Positions 45,601 through 56,545 of a DNA stretch of 64,000 bases are shown one piece after another. The notes under the pieces were generated by a model. That model saw nothing but the letters and a program-made list of their open reading frames with translations, did no database searches and was not told where the DNA came from. The translations under genes and the position numbers were made by a program. Position 1 is the first letter of the stretch; the number at the start of each line of letters is the position of its first letter. Location: NCBI GenBank assembly GCA_964034945.1, contig OZ035962.1, positions 15,991,388-16,055,387 of the forward strand, in the 5' to 3' direction. Source of the stretch: Chrysopilus asiliformis. Lineage: Eukaryota; Arthropoda; Insecta; Diptera; Rhagionidae.

Positions 45601-48600
45601 GAAAATTTTTTTTCGCGCTTTTTTTGTGTAAATTCACTTTGATTGGAGTGTATCGACATATTACCGGATACAAATCTCGTTGATTAGAGCAAAAGTACTT
45701 TTCTAGATTCAAATTGTTTTTTTAAATAGCCTTAAACATCATAAAATCATAATGAAAATGACAATAAACACCTCCAGATAAATATAATGAAAGAGATATT
45801 AATAAACACAGTCCATCAAATGCACATTTCGATCAATAAAATATCAATATAGGCTGTATTTTTTTATTGAGTAGATTTATTTTTATTGCTTTTATGTTAA
45901 TCCCACATAAGTCCATAGTGAACATGCCACACGCACATCCCACCCGAAAATGATCAATAAAAAATCATTTCCAACAATAAAAAACAAAAAAAAAAATGTG
46001 TGCCAATAGTTACACCCATTCAGTATGACAATGGATAAATGATGGAAGCAGTTGAACATCGAAAATATGAACATCAGGAAATATTTAGCCCTTAGCAGAT
46101 CTTTTTAGACTCCTATAATATTTCAGTATCTGTGCTATGTTAGGGCCACACACTAAAACGGTGCACTTTTCAAATGGAATAATAATAAAAAAGTAACACA
46201 GATTGCTACATTTTATCCATCTTTCCCGAAGGACTAGGAGAATCGAACAATAGGAGGATTTTCTGTACGATTTCCATTCTTATTTTCCTTTTGATTTGAT
46301 TCGGGAATGAATTTTTTGATCATGTGTGTCTGAATTTATCGCTCCAAGGGATTTCCCCTAACAAATAATTTAAACATGATTACGATGTTGGTGTTTTTAC
46401 AGCCTTTCGAAATCCGTTCTCATTTTTTTCATATGTTTTTTTAAAATTTTATTAACAAGAATTCTCCTTTTCAATGTGGCCTAGATCAAGGATTTCTGTT
46501 TATCTTTGGTGTTAAGATGGTCTTCAATTGTTGTTCATTTCAGTTGTTCTTCTGTTTTCGAAATGTTTTTGTTTCGGATTTGGTTTTGATGTGAAAGTTT
46601 TATTATTTCCCTTAGATGAGATGAACTAATTGCTATCAAAATATCCTTTTTATTGCCTATATTTCACTTGCGGGAATTTTATAACTTATCGGTATTAAAA
46701 TTGAGAAATTTTTTGTTCAATATAATTCAAGATTGTTGCAACCAGAGATGCAAATCAAAACTATTCTGAGTGTGGTTCGGTTTTCGTAGAAGGGTGAATT
46801 AAATTTCTGGTAAACATTTGAAAATTTAGTTCTGGTTTCCAAAATTTCAAAAATTTGGTTCCGTTTTTAGTTTTGGTTCCTAAAATTTGAAAATTTTTTT
46901 CTGCTTTCCGAAATTTCAAAAATTTGGGTTTTTTTTTGGGTTTTGGTTCACTAAAAATTTAATGGTTCAGTCGTTTTCGGTTTGGCTTAAAAAGCCGGTT
47001 TGCTTTTCTGGTTTCAACCGGAGCAAGGAGTCATCATACAATATATTCAGACGTCCTGTGCATTTAGAATGATGAGAGGTTTTAATTTCTGGGGATTTTT
47101 TGATTACCGATCAAATGGACTTTTTATGGAAAAAAAAGAATATCCGTATTTTTGCTAAACCATATTTTTTTATTTTTTTTTTATATTTTTGGTCCATAGT
47201 TCGAGTTTTATAAGAGCTGGAAAAAGGCTAAAATCCCCTTTTCCCACCGATTCTTCCGGCTTTCAAAAAATTGTATTCATTCTACACAAAAACATAAAAG
47301 ACATTCTTTTTTTAGAAATTGTTATGCTAAAACATGCGCGAAGAGAAAAAATTGTAAATCTGACTATTTTATAATGGAGGATCGTGACTATTACTGAAAT
47401 AGTTATTTTAAATAATAACAATAGTCAATTTAACCACAAGATAGTAAATTTTACTAACATCTAATTAAATTTATTATAAAAATATCCGATTTTGACTATT
47501 TTTGTTATTGAAATTAATTAGTTTCGTAATAGTCACAATTCCCCATTATAAAATAGTTAGATTTAATATTTTTATACCCGTATGGTGAAACCAAAGGGTA
47601 TATTAACTTTGCCTTACCGTTTGTAACGCCAAGATCCCGTCATCGCACAAAAAAATGAATTACACCAGTGTGTTTAGAATGATAAAAATATTTAATTTCT
47701 GCATGTCCGTCCGTCTGTCTGTCTGTCTGTCCGTCTGTCTGTCTGTCTGTCCGTCTGTCTGTCTGTCTGTCTGTCCGTCTGTCTGTCCGTCTGTGGCGCG
47801 GATTGCGGACGTACGGATTGAGCTAGAGACTTGAAAGTTTGCACAGATCCGTTTTTCGTAAAATGCGAGGCTAAGTTCGTTCATGGGCAAAAATGGACCA
47901 TTAGGGGAGGTACCCCCCATACGAACGAAATCGTTTTTTGTGAATATCTCGAAAACGGTGTATCTTATCAAAAAAGTCCAAGAACAAAAGTTATTTAGGA
48001 TATGATTCTACATAAAACTCCCATACATCAAAATCCGATTGGAATAAATTTTAAAAAATCTTATTGGAAAGTTTGACTTCAAAGTGGAATTTTGGTATAA
48101 CTGTTCGAATTTTGATACGAATATCGTATCAATTGATACGAACGGGTCTCCAATGATTGCCAGATTGGCAATTATAGCTTTTGTTATGTTTTCTCTTTGT
48201 GTGCACTTGGAAAAAACGTACCTAATAAAAATTTGGAAATTACGATTAGTGATTTTATCAAAAAAGAAAGAAAATTTTTTGCTGACCGTTAAAAGTTTTA
48301 CTGTCCACGAACGTGTTAAAAATAAAATGGCTTTGCCTTAATGTTTGCACTGTCTTTAAAAATAAGAAGTTCGTTTTTCTCGACGAATTCGTAATGCCAA
48401 ATCCAGAAATTTTTACCAAAAGGCGTAGATTAAATTATTCCTTTATCCCCATTTGATTAAATCGATCCAAATTTTTAACAGTGTCGGGGAAATTTCCATT
48501 TCACTGCCTTTAAAATAACCATAAGACGATTGCGAAATATAGGCGTCAGCTGGCGTCTCACTTAAGAACAAACTTTCTAGAAAAAAAAAGACTTTTATCG

Positions 48601-51600
48601 TCTCGTCCCTGAATCCCTTTCAAATAGCCTCGTTACGGATTTATTTGTATATAAATGTGTGAATATCTCCAGATATGTGGGGGAATCTTCAGACCACCCC
48701 AATTATATGAATACCTCGAACAATATTATATCGCCATATAAATATGTGTACATCCTAATTCTTGTGCTCCAACATTGAAAGTATCCAAAGATAAAATATA
48801 ATACCATGTCGTCCTTTTAAGGATGAAGTCAAGTAATCGTCTATATGTATCAGTGCTACATGCGGAGAATTCTCAACACGATTCTATTTCAACTACATAC
48901 CAGATATGTATGAGTATTGAACGGAATGTTGGAAAAAAGCATCCACAAAATATTTAAGGATGTGAGAAATGCTTTCCTTTATTAAGTTGAGGCAGGAGAA
49001 CAACATTCAAAGTATTTCGGGGAGTCTTTCATATTTTTCGACGTATTGTAAGGACGATATCCTTTACGATGCCATCGGTGAAGTGTGAAAAACTTGGTGC
49101 AAAATATCGATTAATATTTTCCCCAGTGCCACTTCATTTCTGCTTTCAACATTTTCTCTTCATCTTTTTACGTTTTTCTGTACTTTTCCCGATTTTTTCA
49201 TCGACCAACCGACCGTTTCGTAAGACTGTCAATGGCGCAATTTATATCTTCGCACATCCAACTTTTACGAGCTTCTGATTTCTATGGATTAAGTGTTGAA
49301 AAAATGACGTATCGGTGAACGTGCGAAAAATATCGCAATAAATTTCTCGTCAATTTAAAAAGAAGATTTTATGATGAATTTCTTAAAGATTTTTAAAAGT
49401 AAGTTTTGGTTTTCTAGTAAAAGTTCGTTTAAATTAACAGATGAAAATTCAAAATTTTTTTACTTTCAGGCCAAAACTATAGGACATATTTTTCAATTTA
49501 TTTGATTTTGCATAATATAAGTCCTTCGTCGATTTCGTATGTCGACAGTTTATTATTATTTTCAATCATTTTTTTTAATCAATTAAAAATAGAAGATGTC
49601 AGAATGGGGAGGCTGTTACAGAGAAATATAATATACTAGCTTGCATACCCGTCGTTCCCGTGTTAAGTTTTTTCAATTTTTTTTTGATGGTCTGTGTTGG
49701 AACTAAACTTCAGGCCAATCGGGTCGGTAGTTTCCCCGCGAAAGGGTAACATAGAGGAAGAGCTAAGTTTCGAGATTACTTCACCCCCTCCCCTTACTCC
49801 CCCCTACTTTTCCGTATGCCTATGTTGGAACCAGACCTACCACAGATACTCATGCCAAATTTCAAGTCAATCGGTTCAGTCGTTTTTGCATGAAAGAGGA
49901 ACAGATAGACAGACAGACAGACACCAACTCATTTTTATATATTAGTATGATTATATAAATTATTTTATTAAGTGTACACGGAGAGAAATCCAGATAGTAT
50001 ACGAGACAGTGGACTCTTCTGCAATGACTGCCTATAGGGAATTATTTTGGGAACATTTCCTATTTTTTGGCATGAATTCCCTTTTCTTTGGGGTCATTTT
50101 ATATCTCGTGTATTCCTATTTTTTGTAGAAATCTGTCCTATTATTTCTCTCCGTGCACTTCTTCGCGCTGGCTGGGAGCTTTTCGAATTTCTTGAAAATC
50201 TATAGGAAAATAGCATTTCAATTTGATTTCACATAATTCTGGTATTCAAAAAAATATCACAACTGTAGTTCCTATTAAAAAATACAACAGGTTTCACTGT
50301 AAAAATAATGGCGATACAGTGGACAAGCGAGTTTCTACTGAATGTAGAAATAGAAGAAAGTTTTCGAATTATGTCAATACTTTAATGCTTTTTGTCTTTA
50401 ATATACCTCTAGTGAAGGTCCAGTATAACAAATGTTGATGTTTTCATGCGAGTTTTTATCTTGATATCTCTAAATAACAAAAGTTCCGAAAACCGAATAT
50501 TCGAAATAAATAAAATGACGTCCGTTTTTAACTTTACTTTAAAACGGTCGCCATTTTGTACGTAATTGATTTTCTAAAATTCCGACCCGTCTAGAATATA
50601 ATTATTGTTTTATGTTTCATTCCGTCTGCGACGGAAATTTGAATGGGTATTTCTGTATTTTAATATTTTTTTTAAATATTGGTTCGATATAGCGAATACT
50701 TCGATATAATGAACGGACCTGAACATTTATCGTTCGTTATATCGAAACTTCACTTTATCAACAAAATAAGAAAATGTTTCGATTCACGTAGGGGAAAGTG
50801 AGGTATAGCCGGTTAGCTAACCGAATTCTCTTATTAAATCCAAACGGCAAATAATATAAATAATATCAGACTTTTATTTATTAGTTCCAACTGTAGTCCC
50901 TTTTGATAAAAGTAAAAAAAACTCATCATCATCATGCTCGGCGTTACAGCTCTTGAAGAGCCTGGGTCTTCTGAATTGAGGTTTCATAACAATTTTTTCC
51001 CAGTTTCGCATCTACAGTTTTTACATGGATTGCGAAGCATGGATGGATTATAACATTTGTAAGGTTTTTACGTTGCAACCCATCAACAGCAGAGACCGAG
51101 ATAGCAATCTAGTCCGATGATGTCGTTAACACCAAGCGGCAACTATCACTATTCATTTAGTAAAGGAAGCTGAGTGGACTTGAATCACAGCGTGCGACAG
51201 TCGGGAATTGAGCCACCGACCTACGGAAGTGGTGTACCACTTGAACTACGCTGGAGCAAAAGCTTAACCTCAAACCAAAAAATAGTTTTAGATGGTTTTG
51301 CAAACACCTTGTTTTTACATTTTTACTCCACGGGTGGTACAAAACCGAAAAATATACCTGAATTTACTCCATATAGCCTCGGATGGGGCCAAATACAATC
51401 CTGGCGACTGTACACAATATATAGATTCCAAATATACAACAAATATTTAAATCAAAAACCTATGATTTTAATGAAAACAAAAATGCCGGTAGTCTAAAGG
51501 TTAAACAAAAAACTTATAGAAATCATATAGCATTAGAAGTCGCTGAGAAATAATTTTTTTTTTCAAAAATTTTGTGAAAATAGAAGTTTTTCTCACATCC

Positions 51601-54600
51601 ATATCACAAAAGTCTAATATGCATAAAGCATATATTCGTACAGTAATTTTACCTTTAACACACATCATTTAGATTTTCTTTAATGTGACAACACCAACAC
51701 CTTTAATCAACGCCCGCAACACCAGAATTTTCCAAGTGAATTGTTCCCGTTTAATCGAGTCAAGTTTCCTTCTCATTGTTTACGATGAAAGTTTCGGGAA
51801 ACTGCCGACGAAATCACAGCCGGTAAGCGACGATGAAAAGGTTTCAAAATAATTATTCGCAAGGATCAAGGATCTGTAAGGTACGATGAAATGTTGGAGA
51901 AATGGTTGATGGCGGGACAAATATGGATAAATTAGTATGTAACCGAGTGTTTTCGCATTGGAATTTTAAGACCAGATATTCATATACATATCTATGAATA
52001 TATGAAATTGTATGTATTCACATGTTCAACAGGGATGTGGTAAATATGTAAATATATTGGCCATGTGACCAAAATTATTTGCTTTATGTTGAAATAATGA
52101 GTTAAATCGTCAACGTATTCATACATAATTATTATAGAATGGGAATTTAAAACGACCGAAATTACCACGACTGGTGATAAGAAATATGCGAAGGTTTGTT
52201 GATGTGATCATTCAATTCAAAGTTTTTGTGATTAAGATTAAATATGCATCCGTGGTTAATTTTCTATATACTTAATGCTTATAGACTATATATTATGGTG
52301 TTGTCTTAAAGATGGCTTTGTTTTTTGGCATGAAATAAAATTTATTAGATTTAAAAAGAGTTTCCTCACTCGAAAAACTGGTGGTAACATTTAAAAAAAG
52401 TTTTTTAATGTTTCAGTTCGTTACCTAATGAAATATTTTTTCGAAAATAGTCGTTTTTAGGGCGTTGAAAGTATAAAAACGATACAGAAAGTAGATTAGA
52501 CGAATATTGTGGAGGTTGAAACCATTTTTTTTTATATTCAAAAAACAATTAGAATTTCTTCTTGGATAAGTGTTACTTTTTGATATTTTTTATATAAAAG
52601 AGATGTATTAAAATCACTCGAAAAATCGAAATCAGAACGAAGCTGAGCACGTCCCCCGGCCGGACGTACCAGGACGGGTTGAAAGTAAATGACCTAGGCA
52701 AAAGGTAGCCCCACCAGTATCAAAGCAATGTTTTCCTAAATCTGTACTACCCGTCAAACGACTTCCAGCTGCGTCATTTAGTTAAATCGGACATTGTTTT
52801 GGCCAGATTCACTCTATTTCTGGAGATATGAGAAAAAAAAATTTTTTACAACTTTTTGGCATCGAAAATATTTTCTTTTTCGGATCTCTAGAAGTAAAGA
52901 GTGCATCTGGCCAAAACAAAGTCCGACTCAGAATCAACGGACGTGAAAATAAAAATTGTCCTGTTGAGTCAACTAAAGACAGAACACTTATACTTTAATG
53001 GGTTTCTCACAACGCACTTTTATAAATTTTTATAGTTTTTTATAAAACAGCTGGTAAAAATAAATTAGAAATTCAATTTCAATACAACTTTCAACATCTA
53101 ACAAAAACACCATTTATAAAACTCATTGGGAAAATATATTTCCTCTATTTTTCTGCAACTTTTCTTTATTTTAGGTGTCGTTTAGACACAAATTGCGCAA
53201 ATTTTCATGACCTACCCAAAAATGTCTCGTGGTGACAGCATTTTCCAAGACATTTCTAATATCTTGGACAAAAATGTTCGAATAAAATCTGTCTGTGGTG
53301 TCATTTTAATGGAGACGAAAAATTTTCTGGCAATATATTTTGAATTTACGAAAACATTTCACTGACAAATAAATCGTTTTCTATGATGAGCCGCCGTTCA
53401 CCAAACTTTTGAGAGAATTGAGCTTAAAAAAACGCTTTGGCTTGAATTTGTTTTTTTTTTGCACCTTCGACTTCGGCCAAAGCAGCTACGGCTTAATTTT
53501 CACCGAAGCCGAAGTCTGACCAAAGGTGTGATTTTTGCCATAAGGTGGCCGAAGCGGATAAATCGAATCGGTCGGACTCTAATAATCAATTTCGGTATAC
53601 TGACACTGGCACTATCCGAATTAACTTGCAAAGGCGTATAGAAATGAAAATCTTTCAACAGGAATTTTCAGCCTTTTAATTCCGAATCCAAATTCTCGCT
53701 AAGCTATTAATAAATTATTTTCTTGGCTGTCTTTACTTTTTTCAAGTAAGGTACAAAACACTAACAACGACATTAAATTTATGATTTTTTAGCAATCCTA
53801 TCGTGTTCGGAGATAGGGCCCCAGGTAACAATGATATAAATTATTTCACTGCAACTTAATATTACTGAAAGTACGAGTTGGGGAAAAGTACTGCCAACAA
53901 CAAAAAACGCGCATTTTAAACTTTAATCTAAACATAACAAAAGCTATAATTGCCAATCTGGCAATTATTGAAAACCCGTATGGTGATATTCGTATCAAAA
54001 TTCGAACAGTTGCACCAAAATTCCACTTTGAAGTCAAACTTTCCAATAAGATTTTTTAAAATTTATTCCAATCGGATTTTGATGTATGGGAGTTTTATGT
54101 AGAATCATATCCTAAATAACTTTTGTTCTTGGACTTTTTTGATAAGATGCACCGTTTTCGAGATATTTGCAAAAACTGTTTTCGTTTGTATGGGGGGTAC
54201 CCCCCTAATAGTCCATTTTTGCCCATTAACGAACTTAGCCTCGCATTTTACGAAAAACGGATCTGCGCAAAATTTCAAGTCTCTAGCTCAATCCGTGCGT
54301 CCGCAATCCGCGCCACAGACGGACGAACAGACAGACAGACGGACAGACAGACGGACGGACGGACAGACGGACGGACATGCTAAATTCAACTTTTTTCATC
54401 ATTCTAAACACACTGGTGTAATTCATTTTTGTGTGCGATGACGAGATCTTGGCGTTACAAACGGTAAGGCAAAGTTAATATACCCTTTGGTTTCACCATA
54501 CGGGTATAAAAAGCAAAAAAAAAAAAAAAAAAACTAGAAACATTGAGAACTCCCAAGGTGAAACGGGATTAGAAAGCACTGATTTTTAAAAGTAACAAAC

Positions 54601-54900
54601 ATTAAAAAAAACGTTATTATTCCGCTATATAATTTGACGAATATTTATATTACATATTTTAAATGCAAATTTTTAAAAAGTTCAAATTAAGGCAGCAACA
54701 ATAACTTGGAAATGTACTAGTCTCTATTCTTCTTTTCTGCGGACTTTTTATACTTTATATAAAATATCATATAGGAGTACATTCGATTTAGTATACCGTT
54801 TGTTAAGCATCGAAACAATTTTGACATGACAAAAGATTTGGATTTCCTCATCTGTCCGTCTGTTCGTCTGCCCGTCTGTCCATGTGTCCGTCTGTCTGGC

Positions 54901-54960
<60 letters not shown>

Positions 54961-55186
54961 CGTCTGGTCTGTCTATCCGTCTCTCCGTCTGTCCGTCCGT
55001 CTGTCCGTCCGTCTGTCCGTCCGTCTGTCCGTCCGTCTGTCCGTCCGTCTGTCCGTCCGTCTGTCCGTCCGTCTGTCCGTCCGTCTGTCCGTCCGTCTGT
55101 CTGTCCGTCTGTCCGTCCGTCTGTCCGTCCGTCCGTCTGTCCGTCCGTCTGTCCGTCCGTCTGTCCGTCAGTCCGTCTGTCCGTCC

Positions 55187-55226
<40 letters not shown>

Positions 55227-56545
55227 GACGGTCCGTCCGTGAACACCATAACTTTCGAAAGGATTGAGCTAGAGACTTGAAATTTTGTATAGTTGCGTTT
55301 CTAATAAATGACATGACTAAGTTTTTGTTCAAAATCGGATCATTCCATCCCCCCTCCCCAATACAAACGAACTAGTTTTTTTACAATTTTCTCGAAAACG
55401 GTGAGCCGTATTGAAAAATTTATTAAGGTAATCTGTGTTTAGAATATGATTTTATATGACCGTTTCATACATCAAAATCTAATCGGACCAATTCTTCTCC
55501 CCCTCTCCCATACAAATGGATTTTTTTCATAAAAATTTTGTCTGCCCTTATATAGAGTATTCGACGATTGGCCCCTGGAAATTGTAGCTTTTTTTATGTT
55601 TTTATTACATAATTGAATTTTCTAAATCCTAGAATTGCGAGAAGAACATTTGAAATTGGTGTTCAACAAAATTCACATGGTGCAAATAACCCAGGAATTG
55701 ATTTGGTTTGAAAATTTTAGGTAAAATCTGTAAAATTGTACTAATTTTTTTTTTTCGATGTATAACTCAATATATGGAGCAAAAGCATGTTAAGTAGTTT
55801 CATTTGACATCTTCACAGTCTATTTAATATCCATATTTATTTTTGGAGTCAACTACCTCATTTTAATCTGTATTTCGTTACAAATTTAAAAATTTAAACA
55901 CTATTATGCTTTTTTGTTGAAACATTTGAAATAGTTTATGAATTTTTTGAATATTCATTGAATTTCTGAGTTCATTTTTTAATTCTTACCATTTCTAACT
56001 CTAACACAATCCTTAGTATCACCTAATATCGCTGAAACACTAAATTTAAGTACGGGCTTCGAGCTTTCTTTTAAAATCGTCTCTTTGGTTTCATTATCAA
56101 TACGGATTTCACCATTACCACCGCATTTATCACATTTAATATCGTTAACTCTATCGGGATCATCACTGGATCGATTTTTATTTCCGAACGGATAGTAATT
56201 ACCACATTTTGTACAACATAATTCTACAATACGGTCACCGAGTGAATTATTTCCAACACCACCGATTCCAACACCAATGCCGTTCATCGAATTCGCACTA
56301 ATCATTGTTGAATATGGATTTGAGATTAAATCATCCGCGGAACTATTGAGGCGATCATCACAGGACGACGATGTCGACATTGACGAATTATGACTTAAGA
56401 GTGTCGTTTCATTGCGCGGTGAGCCACAGATCGAATCCTTGAGATCGGAATTGGTTTCCTCCGATTCACTATCGGATAGTATCGAATCGTTATGATCCTC
56501 CTTATCGTTAAGGAGATTATCGACTAAAAACGCTGTTGACATCAT
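30040..56545 (-). CDS. Dbx: Dbx homeobox transcription factor, five coding exons, 568 aa predicted
   Basis: Homeodomain DNA-binding factor of the Dbx family; vertebrate DBX1/2 pattern ventral spinal interneurons, and a nuclear neural role is inferred here. Exons in coding order: 56545-55990, 43896-43567, 41670-41563, 41491-41388, 30648-30040; 1,707 nt, all in phase. TAA lies in frame nine codons before the ATG. The homeodomain is at about residues 323-382, with F8, L16, F20, W48, F49, N51 and R53 present and the helix 3 sequence VKIWFQNRRMKWRN. KYISKPDRKKLA and, after the domain, NSKERELLANGGSR then PNPDLSD are diagnostic for Dbx. Introns cut the homeodomain at codon 10 and between 44 and 45. 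The N-terminus has FLVDNLL (6-12) and FSVSAIL (168-174), both eh1-like Groucho-binding candidates, and a CxxC pair (111/114, 138/141). The C-terminus has polyglutamine and an acidic tail. Confidence 0.95.
36005..36150. mobile_element. Short MITE with GGCTGTCC ends
   Basis: The ends AGGCTGTCCGTAAAATACGT and ACGTATTCTATGGACAGCCC are inverted repeats with one or two mismatches. A G-rich interior (GGGGAGGGGAGGGGGAG) follows. No clear target duplication is seen. Confidence 0.55.
36474..36572. mobile_element. 99-bp TTAA-flanked MITE
   Basis: TTAA at 36,470-36,473 and 36,573-36,576 encloses CCCATTTGGGCCCAG and its inverted counterpart TTGGGCCAAATGAG. A short piggyBac-type derivative is the simplest reading. 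Confidence 0.5.
38820..40235 (+). repeat. Helitron-like family D/C fragments
   Basis: ATCCGTTAACCGCAAG and AAAATGGCGGC near 38,857 match family D. The far end, AAGAAAGTCTTGTGCTGTTC then ACATCAGATA, matches the family C terminus near 1,100. Between them (39,230-39,950) lies a less AT-rich stretch without a recognised match. Confidence 0.4.
41388..41491 (-). CDS. Dbx: Dbx exon 4: homeodomain helices 1-2
   Basis: Borders are TTTCAG|AT and CTCTCAG|GTGATC. It encodes SQRKGLEKRFQMQKYISKPD and RKKLAERLGLKDSQ, residues 11-44 of the homeodomain. 104 nt. Confidence 0.95.
41563..41670 (-). CDS. Dbx: Dbx exon 3: homeodomain N-terminal arm
   Basis: Borders are AATAATAG|TG and TTTTCTG|GTAATT; 108 nt. It encodes FPWAHSSRGKPRRGMMRRAV and then FS, with aspartate 10 split across the next intron. 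Only 71 bp separates it from exon 4. Confidence 0.94.
41805..41940. mobile_element. pogo/Tigger-like terminal fragment
   Basis: Starts CAGTCAGGACCGCTTA and repeats CCGCTTA(A/G/C)(G/C)A motifs four times with GAACAC or GAGCAC spacing, the style of Tigger subterminal repeats. No opposite end found. Confidence 0.4.
42020..42111 (-). repeat. Single fragment of the 122-bp repeat family
   Basis: On the minus strand it reads CGTCAGAATCGGATTCAGCG, then a TTTGAGGAAAAG-like tract and TTATCCTTACGGGACG, matching units near 29,400 and 18,200. It abuts the head of a Helitron-like copy. Confidence 0.6.
42112..42440 (+). mobile_element. Helitron-like element, family A, truncated copy
   Basis: Head ATACCCGTATGGTGAAACCA and AAGGGTAT intact. 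The GTCY tract is reduced to about 16 bp, followed by ATTGAGCTAGAGACTTGAAA and CCCCATACGAACG. It stops after GCATCTTATCAAAAAA and lacks the 3' hairpin. Confidence 0.65.
43101..43366. mobile_element. Harbinger-like MITE with TAA duplication
   Basis: The ends GGGCCTTACAAATGAACATT and AATGTTCATTGGTAAGGCCC continue inward as TATAAAGTCGAGTTTACTTA and its complement, giving arms of over 50 bp with few mismatches. TAA borders both sides. Confidence 0.75.
43567..43896 (-). CDS. Dbx: Dbx exon 2: central His/Ser-rich region
   Basis: Borders are TTTACAG|AA and TTGGAG|GTGAGT. 330 nt continuing exon 1 in phase: FIQPQHIWPYIQHNFIHH near its start, SSPGSTISDSDNLSSNG, then PFLHHGLNHPHLHSLLAHC. The last segment matches the Dbx region preceding the homeodomain. 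The function of the histidine-rich stretch is unknown. Confidence 0.9.
44560..44760. repeat. Dispersed copies of the 122-bp unit family
   Basis: Contains AGGACCTTCCGTTTCAAATT, GATTCGTGATCAGCG, CCCGGAAACCACC and GGATATTTGCGTTATCCTTA, about 1.5 diverged units of the array in the coronin intron. Confidence 0.7.
47355..47566. mobile_element. MITE with long inverted ends
   Basis: The ends TAAATCTGACTATTTTATAA and TTATAAAATAGTTAGATTTA are inverted repeats extending over 40 bp with few mismatches. A decayed relative is at 7,668-7,850. The next element's head begins directly after it. Confidence 0.65.
47569..48190 (+). mobile_element. Helitron-like element, family A, complete copy
   Basis: The clearest full-length member: the head stem ATACCC/GGGTAT, TTTGCCTTACCGTTTGTAAC, a 98-bp (GTCY)n array at 47,706-47,803, GATTGAGCTAGAGACTTGAA, GGTACCCCCCATACGAACGA, and the terminal hairpin ATTGCCAGATTGGCAAT followed by TATAGCTTTTGTTATG. 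About 620 bp with no protein. Confidence 0.7.
49635..49950 (+). mobile_element. Interspersed repeat E, copy 1
   Basis: Begins ACTAGCTTGCATACCCGTCG and ends ACCAACTCATTTTTATATAT then TAGTATGA, matching the copy at 57,999 from end to end. It contains AAATTTCAAGTCAATCGGTT directly before a short GACA array. The class is not certain; a non-LTR-derived short element is possible. Confidence 0.6.
49975..50157. mobile_element. MITE with TACACGGAGAGAAAT ends
   Basis: The inverted ends are TACACGGAGAGAAAT and ATTTCTCTCCGTGCA, with internal ATTTCCTATTTTTTG repeats. It lies 25 bp after repeat E. Confidence 0.55.
50690..50760. repeat. pogo-like inverted fragment
   Basis: TTCGATATAATGAACGG and CGTTCGTTATATCGAA are inverted around a short spacer. 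It resembles the terminus of a pogo-type element; no second end is seen. Confidence 0.3.
50923..51254 (-). mobile_element. tRNA-derived SINE, copy 2
   Basis: On the minus strand the head reads TAGTTCAAGTGGTACACCAC (A-box-like), then GGTGGCTCAATTCCCGACTG (B box with two changes). The body has ATCGGACTAGATTGCTATCT and the tail is (GAT)n. It is colinear with the copy at 11,218-11,550. Confidence 0.7.
53931..54512 (-). mobile_element. Helitron-like element, family A, copy 4
   Basis: Complete from the 3' hairpin (ATTGCCAATCTGGCAAT on the plus strand) to the ATACCC head at the right. The GTCY array is short and imperfect (54,316-54,377). A run of about 20 A adjoins the head. Confidence 0.7.
54745..55606 (+). 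mobile_element. Helitron-like repeat, family B, copy with the longest GTCY array
   Basis: The head is near TTTATACTTTATATAAAA. A huge microsatellite follows, then GAACACCATAACTTTCGAAA, GGATTGAGCTAGAGACTTGA, CAAAATCGGATCATTCC, and the 3' region CGATTGGCCCCTGGAAATTG then TTTATGTTT. It supplies the uninterrupted comparison for the MITE site at 17,046. Confidence 0.65.
54896..55228. repeat. (GTCY)n microsatellite, about 333 bp
   Basis: It starts as pure GTCT repeats, passes into a long middle block with a regular GTCCGTCCGTCT 12-bp period, and returns to pure GTCT. Open in several frames on both strands, giving apparent SVCLSV or TDRQTD proteins that are not genes. Confidence 0.95.
55990..56545 (-). 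CDS. Dbx: Dbx exon 1: N-terminal repression motifs and CxxC pair
   Basis: 185 codons and one base, ending AGAAATG|GTAAGA. It begins MMSTAFLVDNLLND. A Ser/Asp/Glu-rich stretch is followed by VELCCTKCGNYYPFGNK, NDIKCDKCGGNGEIRI and KPVLKFSVSAILGD. The two CxxC knuckles about 23 residues apart could bind zinc; this is inference from spacing. An in-frame upstream stop fixes the start region. Confidence 0.92.

Larger units (their letters stand above)
43897..55989 (-). other. Dbx intron 1, about 12.1 kb
   Basis: Holds at least eight recognised repeats between 44.5 and 55.6 kb. In 44,080-44,300 and 46,750-47,030 the sequence is rich in GGTTTTGGTTC variants, perhaps old hAT interiors. The stretches 44,760-46,740, 48,191-49,630 and 51,255-53,930 show nothing recognisable. 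Confidence 0.55.

Noticed and set aside
45395..45640. Repeated TTTTACAC and GTGTGAAAAA motifs
   Set aside because: Irregular spacing and no clear unit or termini; may be simple AT-rich drift or an old element.
54826..55280. Long open frames giving Ser/Val/Cys/Leu or Thr/Asp/Arg/Gln repeats on both strands
   Set aside because: They are translations of the GTCY microsatellite, open in several frames on both strands with no other coding evidence.
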